A stretch of 64,000 nucleotides of DNA from Nansenia antarctica (taxonomy: Eukaryota > Chordata > Actinopteri > Argentiniformes > Microstomatidae), in assembly GCA_963989245.1 (NCBI GenBank), contig OZ022339.1, positions 19,001,662 to 19,065,661 on the forward strand, in the 5' to 3' direction. The translations under genes and the position numbers were made by a program. Every line of letters starts with the position of its first letter. Positions within the stretch are counted from its first letter, which is position 1. Below, one piece after another: positions 30,241-42,413 of the stretch. The notes under the pieces were generated by a model. That model saw only the letters and a list, made by a program, of their open reading frames with translations, made no database searches and was not told the origin of the DNA.

Positions 30241-31383
30241 CCACTTTTAATAGATTTTAAGACCTATTGAGCAAGTATTGGTATTAGACTCACATTCATT
30301 GATTCTTTTCATTAGCAATGCTGGGTGATCTGTTCTGTTGCATATAGAACAATGATAATGTAAGTTGTAGAGTTATCACTCTATCAATTTCTTGATTCAT
30401 TTCCATTGCTTCTCAACACATTACTAGATATAATAGCATAAATAACAGAATAAAGTCACACACTTACTTACACTCACTTACACTGCCTAGCCTACATACT
30501 GAGATATGGCACACACACACACCTCTCACAGGAGGTCCACACACACACACGCAAAATATCGGGGTTTTGGGCGCAGCTTAACCAATGTCACACGAGCAAT
30601 AAGTGTGCGATAAGTTTTGTTTTATATGTTGTCGCTCATCCGCATGCGTCATATTCCCACGCAGTGGGTCTGGCGACAATAATAAATTTTCCGGTCGGAC
30701 TTTTAAAATTAAAATAAAATCGATTCTACGCAAGTCTAAAGCACACAGAAGCCATTAAAAAGGTTTATTTTGAAAGTCTCGCCCTGTGTCTGATCCTGAT
30801 GTTATAGAAGCAGCGTAGCAGCAGGGTAGAAGCGAGGTAAAGGGGGGCGCGAGACAGTCTCGGGCAGCGTTTGTAAATTCGCTCTGCGCACTGGGCTCAA
30901 CGTCATAAAGGGACCAAGTAATTTGATTGGACAAGAGGCATTCCATGACTGCTGATCAGATTTCCAGAGCGAATTTACAAACGCAGCCTAGGGCAAACCA
31001 CTCGCCGACGTTTTTTTCATGACACGAAACTTGAAGTTATAAAATACCCACTCGATATAATAAACAACAGTTTAACGATCACTAAATACTTATAATGATC
31101 ATCTAATTATGTGTAGTTATGTGTTTCTAGCATGTCGATGTTCTATCATGTAAATTCGCTAGAAATAACCTCCATACCCTGGTTCAGAAGAAGAAATCAG
31201 TCCTTCGTCACTTACATCGTCGTCATCGATGAAACTTTTAGGTGGATTGGTTACCATAGCCTAGATGGTCTTTGTGACATTTCACAATCACAAACATATA
31301 TGTACAGAAACTCACTAAAGTATAAAACACCGCTAAAATACCGCTTCTCTTCAAATCACTCCATGACACTTTGAGGTCAGTGC
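30241..31383. other. No gene; contains a ~126 bp MITE
   Basis: 30863-30988 is bounded by GGCAGCGTTTGTAAATTCGC and its inverted match GCGAATTTACAAACGCAGCC, a small palindromic MITE with no clear target duplication. The remainder has CA-rich patches (30508-30560) and nothing coding. Confidence 0.6.
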
Positions 31384-32505
31384 CAGGGTTCGAGTTATGT
31401 GGGAGCCAATGGGAGCTGAGCTCCCATAAGGAAGGTCTGAGCTCCCATGAAAGCAGTAAAATCATACATCTGTGGGGGTCGCTAATAATACATAACCACA
31501 ACCATTATTTGATCAAAAATGTCAATGTAATGAGTATTATTTATATTTATTTATATGATAAATATTCTAAAATAAACACGTTTTCCAAAAGAACTACGCG
31601 CACCAGCATTAATCTTCTGTGTATGACAGTATGCCTTTGACTGCCTGCACTTTACCAAGAAGACACTATGGGGCGCAGTAGAATATTGTGCAACAGCAGA
31701 ATATGATCGTTGAGCGCTTGCGAACGTGAAAACACGATTATTGAGAAGAAAATATTCAGTAGCTAGCTATCATGCCGCCCAAAAAAAGGCCACTGCTTCC
31801 GACCGAGTCGACAAGCCTGGAAAGTTTCGTGTTTTCATCCAAGAAACCAAACTTGAATTCAGCTGCCCTGTTATGACACCTAACGTTGAAACTGTTGAAA
31901 TAGCAGAGCTCAAACAAAACCAAGTGCTTCCGAAGAAAGTAGCAGAACTCACCTCCTGTATGTATAAGGAGACAGCTAGTTCGTTCAGAGCAGCTTATAC
32001 TGTCGCTAAAGAAAGGATGCCTTATACAAAAATGAGATGAATGGCACGACAGTTGGCCCCTGCTCACCGATCCGATCATTCATGTGCCCAGATTTTAGCA
32101 CATTGCACAAGAGATTAAACAAATTCATTTCTAATATCAAATCACTTGATTCCCGTAGTAGCATAACATTAGATGAAAGCACAATTCATGGACGAGCATA
32201 CATGATTATTTATGTCAGGTGCGATGTCACTGGAAATGGAGATGTGGACAATGTGTCGTGCTAACAGGAAAAGTGAATGGACTGTATAGCAAAAACAACA
32301 AAATTATTGGCCGAGATACCCGTGACTATCACTTATAGCTGTTGTTTCATGTGGTGCTGTTGATGTGGTGAAATGAGTAGCCTATGGCTAATTAAAACTT
32401 GTAAGTCCCAACGCTGTGTGGGCATGATTCGCGCGCGTGCATGAGAACATTTCGCACTGTTATTTTGGAGACCCCCACAAAGCTCAGTTTATAACTCGAA
32501 CCCTG
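31384..32505. mobile_element. 1.12 kb hAT element, transposase remnants
   Basis: Flanked by GTCAGTGC at 31376-31383 and 32506-32513. Ends are CAGGGTTCGAGTTAT and ATAACTCGAACCCTG. Internal plus-strand frames (31726-32040 and 32037-32264) give QNQVLPKKVAELTSCMYKET, ASSFRAAYTVAKERMPYT, ITLDESTIHGRAYMIIYVRC, pieces of a hAT transposase of the KIAA1586/ZBED kind. The catalytic domain is largely deleted. Confidence 0.93.
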
Positions 32506-33571
32506 GTCAGTGCATTTGTTTTTTTGGTGAACTACCGTAATAACCCTAAATAGCTAGAGAGTGCAACTTCTGTGCTTTCAGAAACTGTTGGATTTTTTCC
32601 GATTGCACATATAGTTCAAGAATTACGATAGTTTGAACGAACCCTGTAAAATCCTGTTGAGAAGTTATCGCAACATAGAAATAACTTCTATGTTATTTTA
32701 TTTCATTACTTCTGTTTCTACTTCGATCTTAAGACCTTTTTAAGACGTTTTATTTCAACTGCAGCAGAGTTTAGCAGACAGGAAGATGTTAGCTTCCGGC
32801 ATCATGTGACTTGGATGAGATGAGATGTAGACCCCCACCTAAAGGTGACAAGTTTGCACCACTGTCCCTGTAATTTCCATGGAATCCCAAGCTGTGTCGA
32901 CCGGGCGTTAATACATGTGGGACGGAGGTATGATATGTGGCAGATAAGGGTGTGTGGCGGTCTCGCGCGCCTGTCTCGTTCCAGCGCGTCAACTCGTATT
33001 ACCAGCGCTTACCATCACCATGTTCGCTCGCCAACTAGCACTTGATTACTGTTGATATAAACATACTATACTAGTCCATAAGCACAGTATGGGAGAACTT
33101 GGTGATAAGCATAATACGAGTTATACATATGCGCTCTGCGCTGCGGGCTATGCGCGATGCAAGATAACTGAGAGGAGACGGTGTGTGTGCTGCTTCTATA
33201 TCATAAGATGTACATTTGATAAGTACAAGTAAGCTAGCTAAGTAAGTAATCTAGCTAACTATGCCTGCTGGTTGCGCGATGCAGGACAGCTGTGAAAGGA
33301 GACTGACCAGGCAATGTTCAGGCTTCCGTTCAGACATACCATGACACGGTACTTTCCATGGAATTATACATGGTCTCGACCAGGGTAATTGCCCGAGCGG
33401 ATTTTCCTGGTCAGACGCATTCAGACATACACTGCCACAGGAAATTGCATGGAATCTACTGGGAAGGCTCGTATGTGTGAAAGGGGCTTAATTCAATCCC
33501 TTCCAGATCAAATTCCATCCAGGTCACACAATCTACCAGACACTCTCCTCATGTTCAGGAACATGCTGTAC
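32506..33571. other. No gene recognised
   Basis: No convincing coding exon. Two related short motifs (TTTCCATGGAAT followed by GTCGACC or TCTCGACC) occur at about 32874 and 33353, suggesting remains of a small repeat. It would be intron if the ythdc2-like exons were one transcript. Confidence 0.4.
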
Positions 33572-33737
33572 CTGGAAGTGTCCCGAGCCCTGGACAGAGG
33601 CAGCACCAGGCTGCTCTCCTGGAAAGCTCTGTTGAGTTTGAGCTCGTTGGAGGGAGTGGTGGACCAGATGCCTTTCTGCTGGGAGATGTCGATGTTCCTC
33701 AGGTTACAGCTCTTCATGATGAAGTAAAGCACCATCC
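33572..33737 (-). pseudogene. ythdc2: ythdc2-like YTH N-terminal exon, frameshifted
   Basis: Minus-strand translation gives YFIMKSCNLRNIDISQQKGI, WSTTPSNELKLNRAFQESSL V, the start of the YTHDC2 YTH domain. A deletion then shifts the frame: where the family has VYLVFSVQGSG, the DNA keeps CAGGGCTCGGGACACTTCCAG but seven bases are missing before it. Splice sites TTTACAG and CCAG|GTACAGC remain. No upstream helicase exons occur in the next 30 kb, so only the 3' end of the gene is here. Confidence 0.8.
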
Positions 33738-35190
33738 CTGTAAACTGAAAATGCATAAATAAATAAAAATATATATATATTTAAAAATAAATAAATAAAT
33801 ACAGTCATAGAGTAGGATTACATCTTTATTGACATGTTTATTTCCAGATGTAGTAGCATATCATTTGGGTGACTTCATCCATATGTAGTAGTATTTCTAA
33901 TAGGCGGTGGGCCGAAGCTGTCTATCTACTTTCGTTTGTGAAATGATCGATCTACAACTACAGACTAGTTGATTTTTTCATATAAGCTAAATAGGTTTTT
34001 TTGGAACATGTTTCCGTCAGTTGGTAGACGTTGGTCGATCAACGTTTTATGAAAAGTAAACTTACGATCCATAATTTAATAAGGAGAATGATTGGGGCTA
34101 CTATGCCGCTAACCAATCAAAACCCGTTAAAGCGTCACCTGACTTGACGTCTGCCAATGATATTCCTTCAAAATACGGAACTAGGAAGTAAACAACGTAG
34201 TAGGGTCCATCTGCGCGCATCACATCCATCACCCGGAAATGTGTATTGGATCACGTCATCGTAAGCGCGTCGGTAAAAGAAACCGCGAGAAACCGCGAGA
34301 TTTTGAAGGATCTTAAATGGATTTTAAAAACACGGCGACATTGTATAGGACATTTAACGAACAATAATTTTAACACGCAATTGATAAGAAGAAGAAGAAG
34401 AAGAAGAATTACAAATACAATGGCAAATGCAGCTCAGGTGAGAATTTCGAAATATTATTAATGAACATGTTATAGTTTTCAGATGTGTATTTATTATTTA
34501 GGTTGTTGCATGTGTTACGCGGCTGTTTCGCACGTAGTTTTGTTCATCTGGCTTGGCTAATTGGGTAATCCTATGTGGTTTAGCGTTATCAGAGATATTA
34601 GAGAGATATTAGATTAGATTCAACTTTATTGTCATTGCTGAGTACAAGTACCAACAACAAAATGCAGTTATGCATATAAGATGTACAGCTTATATGCATA
34701 TATAAGTTATATAAGTTCACAATAGCTACATTCTCAGATGTCTACCGATTACTTATCCCCCTATTTTTATTGCTTGTTTTCTTGTTTTTGAGAGCTGACT
34801 TTTTGCAGGCGCCGAGCTGTGGTCCCGAGCAGAGGGACGACTGGCCACCAACAGAGCTGTCCGTGTCTGACCACTGGGGGTTGGACACAACACTGAACAC
34901 TACACTACACTGGACACAACACTGAACACTACACTGGACACTGGACACAACACTGAACACTACACTACACTGGACACAACACTGAACACTACACTGGACA
35001 CTGGACACAACACTGAACACTGGACACAACACTGAACACTACACTGGACACTGGACACAACACTGAACACTACTGGACACTGGACACAACACTGAACACT
35101 ACACTGGACACTGGACACAACACTGAACACTACACTGGACACTGGACACAACACTGAACACTACACTGGACACTGAACATCTGTCATTAC
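33738..35190. other. No gene; minisatellite at 34860-35178
   Basis: 33770-33810 is A/T repeat and 34388-34408 an AAG run. 34860-35178 is a ~31 bp minisatellite of ACACTGAACACTACACTGGA followed by CACTGGACACA, about 10 units. Open frames in it (VQCSV repeats on minus) are artefacts. TTCAACTTTATTGTCATTGC at about 34620 resembles a LINE tail. Confidence 0.8.
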
Positions 35191-35764
35191 CAGTGTTGCC
35201 ACAGTTACTTTGAAAAAGTATTCTGATTACTGATTACTGATTACTCCTTTAAAAAGTAATCTAGTTACTTTACTGATTACTTGATTTTAAAAGTAACTAA
35301 GTTAGATTACTAGTTACTTTTTAAGTTACTATTGGCAGCTGCCTAGGCACCCGACCCCCCCCCCCCCCCCGCAACATAAAAATGAAAACTGGTTTTGCCA
35401 AAACTCACTTTATTTTTTACAGTAACTTAAATTACATAATTAAACTTTAAACAATAACTTAAAACAACAAAATAAAGAGTCTTTCTTTGCCTCACCCAAC
35501 ATAAATACTTGTTTTTAAACAATAAAATAAATATAATCTTTATTTAACACAGTAACTAGCAAGGAGTGGTTTCACAAAACCTAAAACCTACCCTGACCAT
35601 TCAGATATGATCCTAATATAATCCTAATCCTAAACTGGGTGAGTCTGAGTTTATCAATGAAGAGTGAACTCAGCTGTCAAGACTGGAAGGAGGCCATGAA
35701 CACGCTATGGAGGCCATGAACACGCTATGGAGGCCATGAACACGCTATGGAGGCCATGAACACA

Positions 35765-36274
35765 CTATGAGTGAAACAGTGGAAAGGGGCGAGTAAACCA
35801 GTGGTTGTATCTCATTAACAGAAGCTTCTCAAACCTCTTGTCAGAAAGTCTGTTCCTTCTAGGCGTGAGCACCAAACCTCCCAGACTAAAGAGCCGCTCT
35901 ACAGGAGCGCTAGATGGGGTTGGAGTGTTATACTTCAAGAAAATGTTCTTAATGTTTGGATACTGATTCAGAATCTGAAGCTCATGCCCTGACCTCAAGT
36001 AGTCCATGACTTCCTTTTCTGCCGAGTAGGTCTCCTCTGGCTCCGCCTCAAAAGCAAAAAAGTCCATCTCGCCTTGGTTGGCAGTCGTGGTGGGTACACT
36101 GGCAGGGCTCTGTGCTGCAGGAGCAGTTTTGCGACATTCTGCTGTGAGAAGCTCCTTTACTTGCTCCCTCCTACCTTCATCTCTCAGCCATCGGAGTTTG
36201 AATTTTGGACAACTAGCAGCTGCGAGAAGGGCATCTTTGTTGTCCAGCACACTGGCAAAACGAGTCTGGATAGC
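35765..36274 (-). CDS. hAT transposase, exon 2 (dimerisation domain)
   Basis: Follows the acceptor ATATCTTTCAG and joins in phase, giving AIQTRFASVLDNKDALLAAA and, near the end, NTPTPSSAPVERLFSLGGLV, LTPRRNRLSDKRFEKLLLMR, the hAT C-terminal dimerisation block. Both exons together encode about 634 residues, a normal length for BED-hAT transposases. Confidence 0.92.
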   Translation of the reverse strand, partial: AIQTRFASVLDNKDALLAAASCPKFKLRWLRDEGRREQVKELLTAECRKTAPAAQSPASVPTTTANQGEMDFFAFEAEPEETYSAEKEVMDYLRSGHELQILNQYPNIKNIFLKYNTPTPSSAPVERLFSLGGLVLTPRRNRLSDKRFEKLLLMRYNHWFTRPFPLFHS

Positions 36275-36482
36275 CTGAAAGATATAATTTGATATGTTTA
36301 TTATTATCTAGTTGTAGCCTATAAGGTCTATTATTTATACCTTTATTTACTAATTATGTATGCAATTAGTTTGTGCAACTGACAACCTACATACTGCAGT
36401 ATGGTGTGACTCTGCTCCATGTTCATGAATAGTGCAATGAAAATGTATTTATTTATCTTTAAGATGGAACAACATAGCATAC

Positions 36483-37877
36483 CTGCACTATGGCATCTGG
36501 AAGGCCTGCAGTCATCTTGGATAGGGTGTCTTTCACAGCAAGGGTCTTCTGCATCAGGACTTCAAGTGTGGGCAGTAAAGTCCCATACGGACAGTCACCT
36601 TGTAGGATATCCAGTGCTATAGTTAGAGGCTTCATGACGGTACAGTACTCATGCAGGTACTGGTACTCCTGGTCTTTGAAGCACTTCACTCCCAGCTTGT
36701 TGCACAGAGTAGTCAGCTCATTCATGGGGATTTCTGCGATTCTCTTTATGGCTTCGTAAAAGGAATTCCACCTTGTGGATGTCGGTACCAGGAGCTTTCT
36801 TTTGTTAACCTCCTCCACCGTTTCTGACGCAACGGTAGATCGGCTTGCTTTCGTCCAGAGAGCTGTGCATTTTGCTGTGCTGCTCCTATACACAGCCTTG
36901 CTCTCTGGTTTGGAAGTGATGTACTTCTCCACATCACTTGTAAAAATAAGGTTGAGGGTATGTGAAGCACACCTTTGGTGCGGGGGAAGAATCAGCTGGC
37001 CATCACTATCATCCTCAGCTGATAGGATTTCTGACACATCTAAAAAAGTGACATCATCCGTGGCCTCCTCCACCGTCTCATCATCGGACTCTGTGACAGC
37101 AGGCTGATAGACTTGAAATGCCTTGACAAAGTTAGATCCATTATCTGTCACTGTTGCTACTACTTTGTTGATTAGTCCATATGAAGAGTGAATGTTTTCG
37201 ATTTCTGCACCAATAACATCATATGTGTGTCTACCGCGGATTCTCCTACACGCCAATGCAGCCTTGTTGCAGTCTAATGTGGATCTACTAATCCAGTGGA
37301 GCGTTACTCCCATATAGCTCCTATTGTTAGCTGTCCAAATGTCCGCTGTAGTTGACACATAGTCGACCTCGTTCAGCGCAGCCTTCAGATGTTTTTCCAT
37401 CTCTGCATACTCCTTCTCCAAGTACGAAGAAAAAGATGTTCTGTGAGGTAGCTCGGCATTGGTAGTAGTGGGGATCTTGTTAATGATGGCACGGAAAGAG
37501 GGCGAGTCAACTGTGTTTATGGGCAGCATTTCCTCTACAACATACCGCCCGACCAATTTATTCAACTCTCCCACACTTACAGGTTGTGATTTTGTAGGCC
37601 TACTGAAGTCCAGCTTTTGTTGCTTGAGCGGTGTGGGACCTCCCGCAGAAGTCGAGGCCGCGGTCTCTGGGACTTTCTCCGCGAGCTTGACTGTGCTGTG
37701 CTGAGATTCCAAATGTTTCTTTAAATTTGATGTTGTGGTTTTACCACAGGACAATATTTTCTTTCCAGCACAGAGTGTACAACGAACATTTATGTTCTTG
37801 TCATCCTTTGCTGACACAAACTCAAAATAATCCCTATATTTCCAGCTATTTAACGCATATCTCTGTTCTCGCTCCAT
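36483..37877 (-). CDS. hAT transposase, exon 1 (465 codons)
   Basis: Starts at the ATG at 37877 (MEREQRYALNSWKYRDYFEF). Residues about 10-60 form a BED-type zinc finger (VRCTLCAGKK...LKKHLESQH). The middle carries TTADIWTANNRSYMGVTLHW, a hAT catalytic landmark, then VTDNGSNFVKAF and HQRCASHTLNLI. Exon 1 ends with GLPDAIVQ at the donor CAG|GTATGC (36482). An upstream in-frame extension to 38045 exists but lacks family similarity. No stop or frameshift is seen. Confidence 0.92.
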
Positions 37878-38223
37878 TGTGTAGGCTATACGCTTCTGTT
37901 TACACTGTGCAATCAGCGTGGTGATACACGTGAGCGATTCTGCTGCACCTCGTGTTGAAAACGTGATCACTGACGTCACTCCCCAAGACGCGAGAAAAGC
38001 AATAAATGTTTGTTTACTATCGAACATTACAAAGAAATACTGCATTTAGCCTAAGTTATGAGGTAGTAACGCAATAGTAACGCACAGTCACTTGAATAAG
38101 TAACTTTAATCCGATTACTGATTTGGAAATAGTATCGCGATAGAATACTCGTTACTGGGAAAAGTAATCAGATTAGAGTAACAAGTTACTTAGTATCGCG
38201 TTACCGGCATCACTGGTCATTAC

Positions 38224-38290
38224 GTGAAGCGCATTGAGTCGCATCTTGTAAGAAATGCGCTATACAAATAAAACTTGTATATACAATTGA
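38224..38290 (+). mobile_element. L2-like LINE 3' tail
   Basis: GTGAAGCGCATTGAGTCGCA followed by GAAATGCGCTATACAAATAA is the usual fish LINE/SINE tail pattern. It is the target of the hAT above. 38291-38400 has nothing recognisable. Confidence 0.6.
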
Positions 38291-38400
38291 TTTGATCCCT
38301 TGTACACTTTTTTGGGCATTTGTGTTGCAACACACCTATACATTGTGTTTGACCTAATAAAGTCCCACACCTGGGGTCATTGACATTCTTTTATTTATAT

Positions 38401-39535
38401 ACAGTTAGGTCTGGAAGTATTTGGACAGTGACACAATTTCCATAATTTTGTCTCTGTATGCCACCACAAAGGATTTGAAATGAAACAATCAAGATGTAAT
38501 TGAAGTGCATACTTTCAGCTTTAATTCAAGGGGTTGAACAAAAATATTGTATGAAACATTTAGGAATTGCAACTATTTTTATACACAGTCTCCTATTTTC
38601 AGGAGCTCAAAAGTAATTGGACAAATTAACAATCATACAGTAAGTAAAATGTTCATTTTTAATACTTAGTCGAGAATCCTTTGCAGGCAATGACTGCCTG
38701 AAGTCTGGAACACATGGACATCACCAAATGCTGGGTTTCCTCCTTTGTGATGCTTTGTCAGGCCTTTACTGCAGCAGTCTTCAGTTGTTTGTTCGTGGGT
38801 CTTTCTGCCTTTAGTTTTGTCTTCAGCAAGTGAAATGCATGCTTGATTGGGTTGAGATCAGGTGATTGACTCTGGCCATTGCAGAATATTCCACTTCTTT
38901 GCCTTAAAAAAGTCCCGGGTTGCTTACACACTTTATTTTGGGTCATTGTCCATCTGTATTGTGAAGCACCATCCAATCAACTTTGCTGAATTTGTCTGAA
39001 TCTGAGCAGACAGAATATCCCTAAACACTTCAGAATTCATCTGTCTGCTTCTGTCTTCACATCATCAATAAACACTAGTGACCCAGTGCCATTGGAAGCC
39101 ATGCATGTCCATGTCATCACACTCACCAGTGCATTCTTTTTTTCTCAGAATGTACCAAACAGTTAATTTGGCCAGTATTAATGTTCCCACTATCTCTCTG
39201 ATGGATTTTTGTTTTGTTTTTACAGCCTAAGGATGGCCTGTTTCAGTTGCATTGAGAGCTCTGTTGACTGCATGTTGTGCGTATACAGCAACAGCCTCCA
39301 AATGCAAATGCAACACTTGGATTCAACTCAGACCTTTTACCTGCTTAATTGATAAAGAAATAATGAAGGAATAAATAGCCCACACTGGCCAATGAAACAG
39401 CTTTTGAGTCAATTGTCTAATTACTTTTGGTTATTATACATAAGAGCTATAATTCATAAACCCTTCCTTCAATTTGGATGTGAATACCCTTAACCTAAAG
39501 CTGAGAGTCTGCACTTTAAGCCCAGTAAATTCTGT
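38401..39535 (-). mobile_element. Tc1-like element, decayed
   Basis: The left end reads CAGTTAGGTCTGGAAGTATT TGGACAGTGA, a fish Tc1 inverted end next to TA. Minus-strand frame 38758-38976 carries GQSQSPDLNPIKHAFHLLKT, KLKAERPTNKQ, the C-terminal Tc1 transposase block, with stops on either side. The matching right end was not found, so the right boundary is approximate. Confidence 0.8.
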
Positions 39536-39554
39536 TGGAAATCTCATATAAGAT

Positions 39555-40015
39555 ACGTTAGATCCAAAGTATCAAGGAGTATTGCAGTATTGTGCAGGGC
39601 AAAACATATTCTGGAACAGAGGATGTTGTATACTCTATATTGTTGTCTTGTCTTACCCTATTTGAGTTACTGTGTGGAGATATGGGGAAATGAATATAAA
39701 AGCACTTTAAACCCATTGATTACACTACAGAAAAAAGCTATGAGGATTGTACATGAGGTCGGATATCGTGATCACACTAATAACGTGTTCCTAATGTCAA
39801 AAATATGAAGAAAATATGAAGGAAAGCAGAAATATTGCTCTATTGCTCTATTTAAAAAAAGGTTTAAATTATTTTTAATGAAAAAGTATTAGAACGGATG
39901 ATACTTAAATATATGTATTAATTAATTGGATTATATAATGTAAGCATAATTGTTAAGTATAAACAGGGGTAGGACAGGCTTCTTCCTACTCCTTTTCGAA
40001 CAATTGATAGGACTG
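39555..40015 (+). mobile_element. LINE 3' fragment (RT C-terminus)
   Basis: Plus-strand frame to 39808 gives LEQRMLYTLYCCLVLPYLSY, CVEIWGN and LQKKAMRIV, a non-LTR reverse transcriptase C-terminal block. The non-coding end GGGGTAGGACAGGCTTCTTC CTACTCC is typical of fish L2/Rex1-like tails. Confidence 0.75.
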
Positions 40016-41329
40016 TACTCTACATATTAGTTTTTTCCGTAGTTTCCACCGTAGTAAGGCCGTAGTAAGGCGATTCATGGTTTCCACCGTTACCATAGTA
40101 AGGCGATGACGTAGTCTATGCAAATATGCAGGCGCGGTATGATGACGTATGGTACATCACATTTCCGGTGATGTATTTGATGTGCGCAGATGGATACACT
40201 AGGATTATCTGGAAAGACGAGAAGACTGAGTTGTTTCGGATAACTTTACTGTCAAGTAATGTTTCAGGTAAGATTTGCACGTCATACTAATTCATATCAC
40301 ATATTAATGAACAAGTCCATGTCATGTTGTGTCAATACAAACATGTTCTAATATGCTATTTTAGTGAAAAATCCAACCAAACGTCACCCGCGATTGTGAA
40401 GCTAATGAATTAACAAGCTAGTTATCTAACTTTAAAGGGTACAATAGCTAAGTTACCAATGTCAACTATGTCTATTCTCAATCATTTTCAGTAATAATTG
40501 TGCCAAATTGGGACCAGTAACATTAACTTGTGTGTGAGTACGTTACAGTATATGTGTGTGCAAGCATGTTTTTGATATTGTCAATCGTCTCACTTTTACG
40601 AGGTGAGCTGGTAAGACAAAACCCAAGACTAAATGTATCTTCACTTGCCTTGCCTATAATTGACGAGACTAGACAAAGATTCAAGTGTTTAGAGAACATT
40701 TATAACACTAGTGTGTTTTCGCAGTGCAAACACAGACACATGTCTGTACATGGTAGGTTGTTAGATTTGCATGTGCATCTCCCTTTCACACATTTTGTTT
40801 TTTTGCAGGAGCAGTATACAAGCTCTAAAACTGAAATATTTGTCCCGTCTGCATATTATGCACTGGGCGGGAAGAAGATGTGGTTTTTTATTTAGGCTGA
40901 ACGTAGTGGTAGTCTTTGAGCGGAGAAGTCTAGGCTTTGGTGGTGTATCATTTTCAGTTTGACCTTCTGCTTCTACTACATTGTAAGGGAGGGGGGGGGG
41001 GGGAGGGAAGGGAGAGAGAGAGAGAGATATGATACTCTATGCTTAATAGTAATGCTTCCAAAGTTATAGCCTAGTTTTTTTACAACTCTCCTAATCTGTT
41101 TCCCCAGGTAACCCCAGATGCTCAGCCCTGGACTGCACTGCACATCTTCTGGACCTGACCTGACAGGGCTGACCCTGACCCATTGATGCCTTGTTCATAT
41201 CTTGTTCATGTCATATCTTAGCTTGTTTATATCATATTGTTAATAATGTTCATGTCATATCATGTCATATTAATCTTAGCTTGTTTATATCATATTGTTC
41301 TTATAAATAACTTATATTGCTATAAAACA
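40016..41329 (+). other. Unassigned region with exon-like pieces
   Basis: GC-richer sequence at 40030-40260 ends in a donor-like CAG|GTAAGA (40267), and a frame at 40530-40750 contains LRGELVRQNPRLNVSSLALP, IIDETRQRFKCLENIYNTSV. Neither is recognised. This may be the 5' part of an unknown gene or mobile element. G/GA runs lie at 40988-41030. Confidence 0.35.
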
Positions 41330-41436
41330 CACCTGCAGCCTCCTGTACTGATTTTTCCCTTCTCTTGCGGGCTCTTTCAATGTTTCGTATGTTGGCATAC
41401 TGCATATAGCATTGTCTATGGTAGCCAATATTGTGG
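41330..41436 (-). CDS. Orphan exon-like segment (minus)
   Basis: Minus-strand frame gives NHYNHNIGYHRQCYMQYANI, RNIERARKRREKSVQEAA then a GTGTGT donor. His/Cys spacing and the basic end suggest part of a transposon-associated protein. Its 5' side is cut by the LINE tail at 41437. Confidence 0.4.
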
Positions 41437-42075
41437 TTATAGTGGTTCTCCAACTGCAAAGCCGCAGAGAGAAAAGCGCTACAGAGAGTCGTGAGATCGG
41501 CCCAGAAGATCACCGGCGCCCCCCTCCCCTCTCTGGAAGAGCTGTACAACACACGCTGCCTCAGGAAGGCCTCCAAGATCTCCAGAGACCCATCCCACCC
41601 TGGGAACGAACACTTTGTTCGGCTGCCCTCGGGCAGGCGGTTCAGGACCATGTCCGCAAGGACAAATAGACTGAAGCTCAGCTTCTACCCTAGGGCCATT
41701 CAGGCCCTGAACACAGCAAATACCTAGGTTCTAGGCCCTGGACAATCTAGACAATTTGATGGCAGCTACTAGATTGTAATCAAGTGCAATACTGAAACAC
41801 AACTGTGAACATTTCAAACCTGCAAACTGCGACACTTTAAATGAATGTGCAATAATACTATGTGCAATATGACAACCCTCGGGTACATAAGGTTCAGAGA
41901 TAGGAAATGTTAGGATATGTATAGCATAGCATAGAGTACAGCACAGTGTTTTATTTGTATAGTATAGTATAGTGGATAGTGTATATAGCCTTTATTTATG
42001 TAAACCAGCTCTTTTCCCTTCTTGTTTTTAGTATTTTTTTTCCTAGCACCAGGGGAGCCCCCCCCTCCCAAATAT
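41437..42075 (+). mobile_element. LINE-B 3' end, copy 1 (truncated tail)
   Basis: Near-identical to 58420-59060: a reverse-transcriptase C-terminus (RSAQKITGAPLPSLEELYNT, LRKASKISRDPSHPG), then GACAATCTAGACAATTTGAT and a CACCAGGGGAGCCCCCCCC end. The last ~50 bases with the CATT tail are missing, replaced by TA repeats at the ISL2EU-like element. Confidence 0.85.
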
Positions 42076-42205
42076 ATATAATACCTATTCATAGCTTTCA
42101 TGTGACGTCACAGCATAGTGGAAACGCCCACCTGACGGGCAAAAGGCACTGCCTGTGAAGTTGCAGAGCACCAGGAAACACAGTAGCATTGGTTAGAAAA
42201 CAATC

Positions 42206-42413
42206 ATGCCAGATAGTTGCTGTGCAATCGGGTGTACAAACCGGCGAGGAGATAGGCCTGGGTTGTGTCTTTATAGGATACCGAGTGAAAAAGAAAATAA
42301 AGAGAGGAGAAATGTGTGGATTAATGCCATCAAACGAAGTGTACCGGGAGCGGGACAGAAAGAATGGGTGCCATCAAAGCACACACGTCTGTGCAGCGAA
42401 CATTTCATCAAAG
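42206..42413 (+). CDS. THAP-domain transposase, exon 1
   Basis: MPDSCCAIGCTNRRGDRPGL, CLYRIPSEKE, RRNVWINAIKR, RLCSEHF is a complete THAP zinc finger (C2CH: Cys-x4-Cys, then Cys and His of CSEHF), a DNA-binding module of P, Kolobok and ISL2EU transposases. It ends at the donor AAG|GTAAGT. Confidence 0.88.

Larger units (their letters stand above)
35191..38215 (-). mobile_element. Autonomous hAT transposon, 3,025 bp, structurally intact
   Basis: Bounded by GTCATTAC on both sides (35183-35190 and 38216-38223), a perfect target duplication. Ends CAGTGTTGCC and GGCATCACTG are inverted with one mismatch, and subterminal TAATC/AGTTACT motifs are repeated many times at both ends. It encodes a two-exon transposase on the minus strand. 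It is inserted into a sequence continuing with an L2-like LINE tail (38224-38290). Confidence 0.96.

Noticed and set aside
34742..35154. VQCSV-repeat frames
   Set aside because: 31 bp minisatellite of ACACTGAACACT units.
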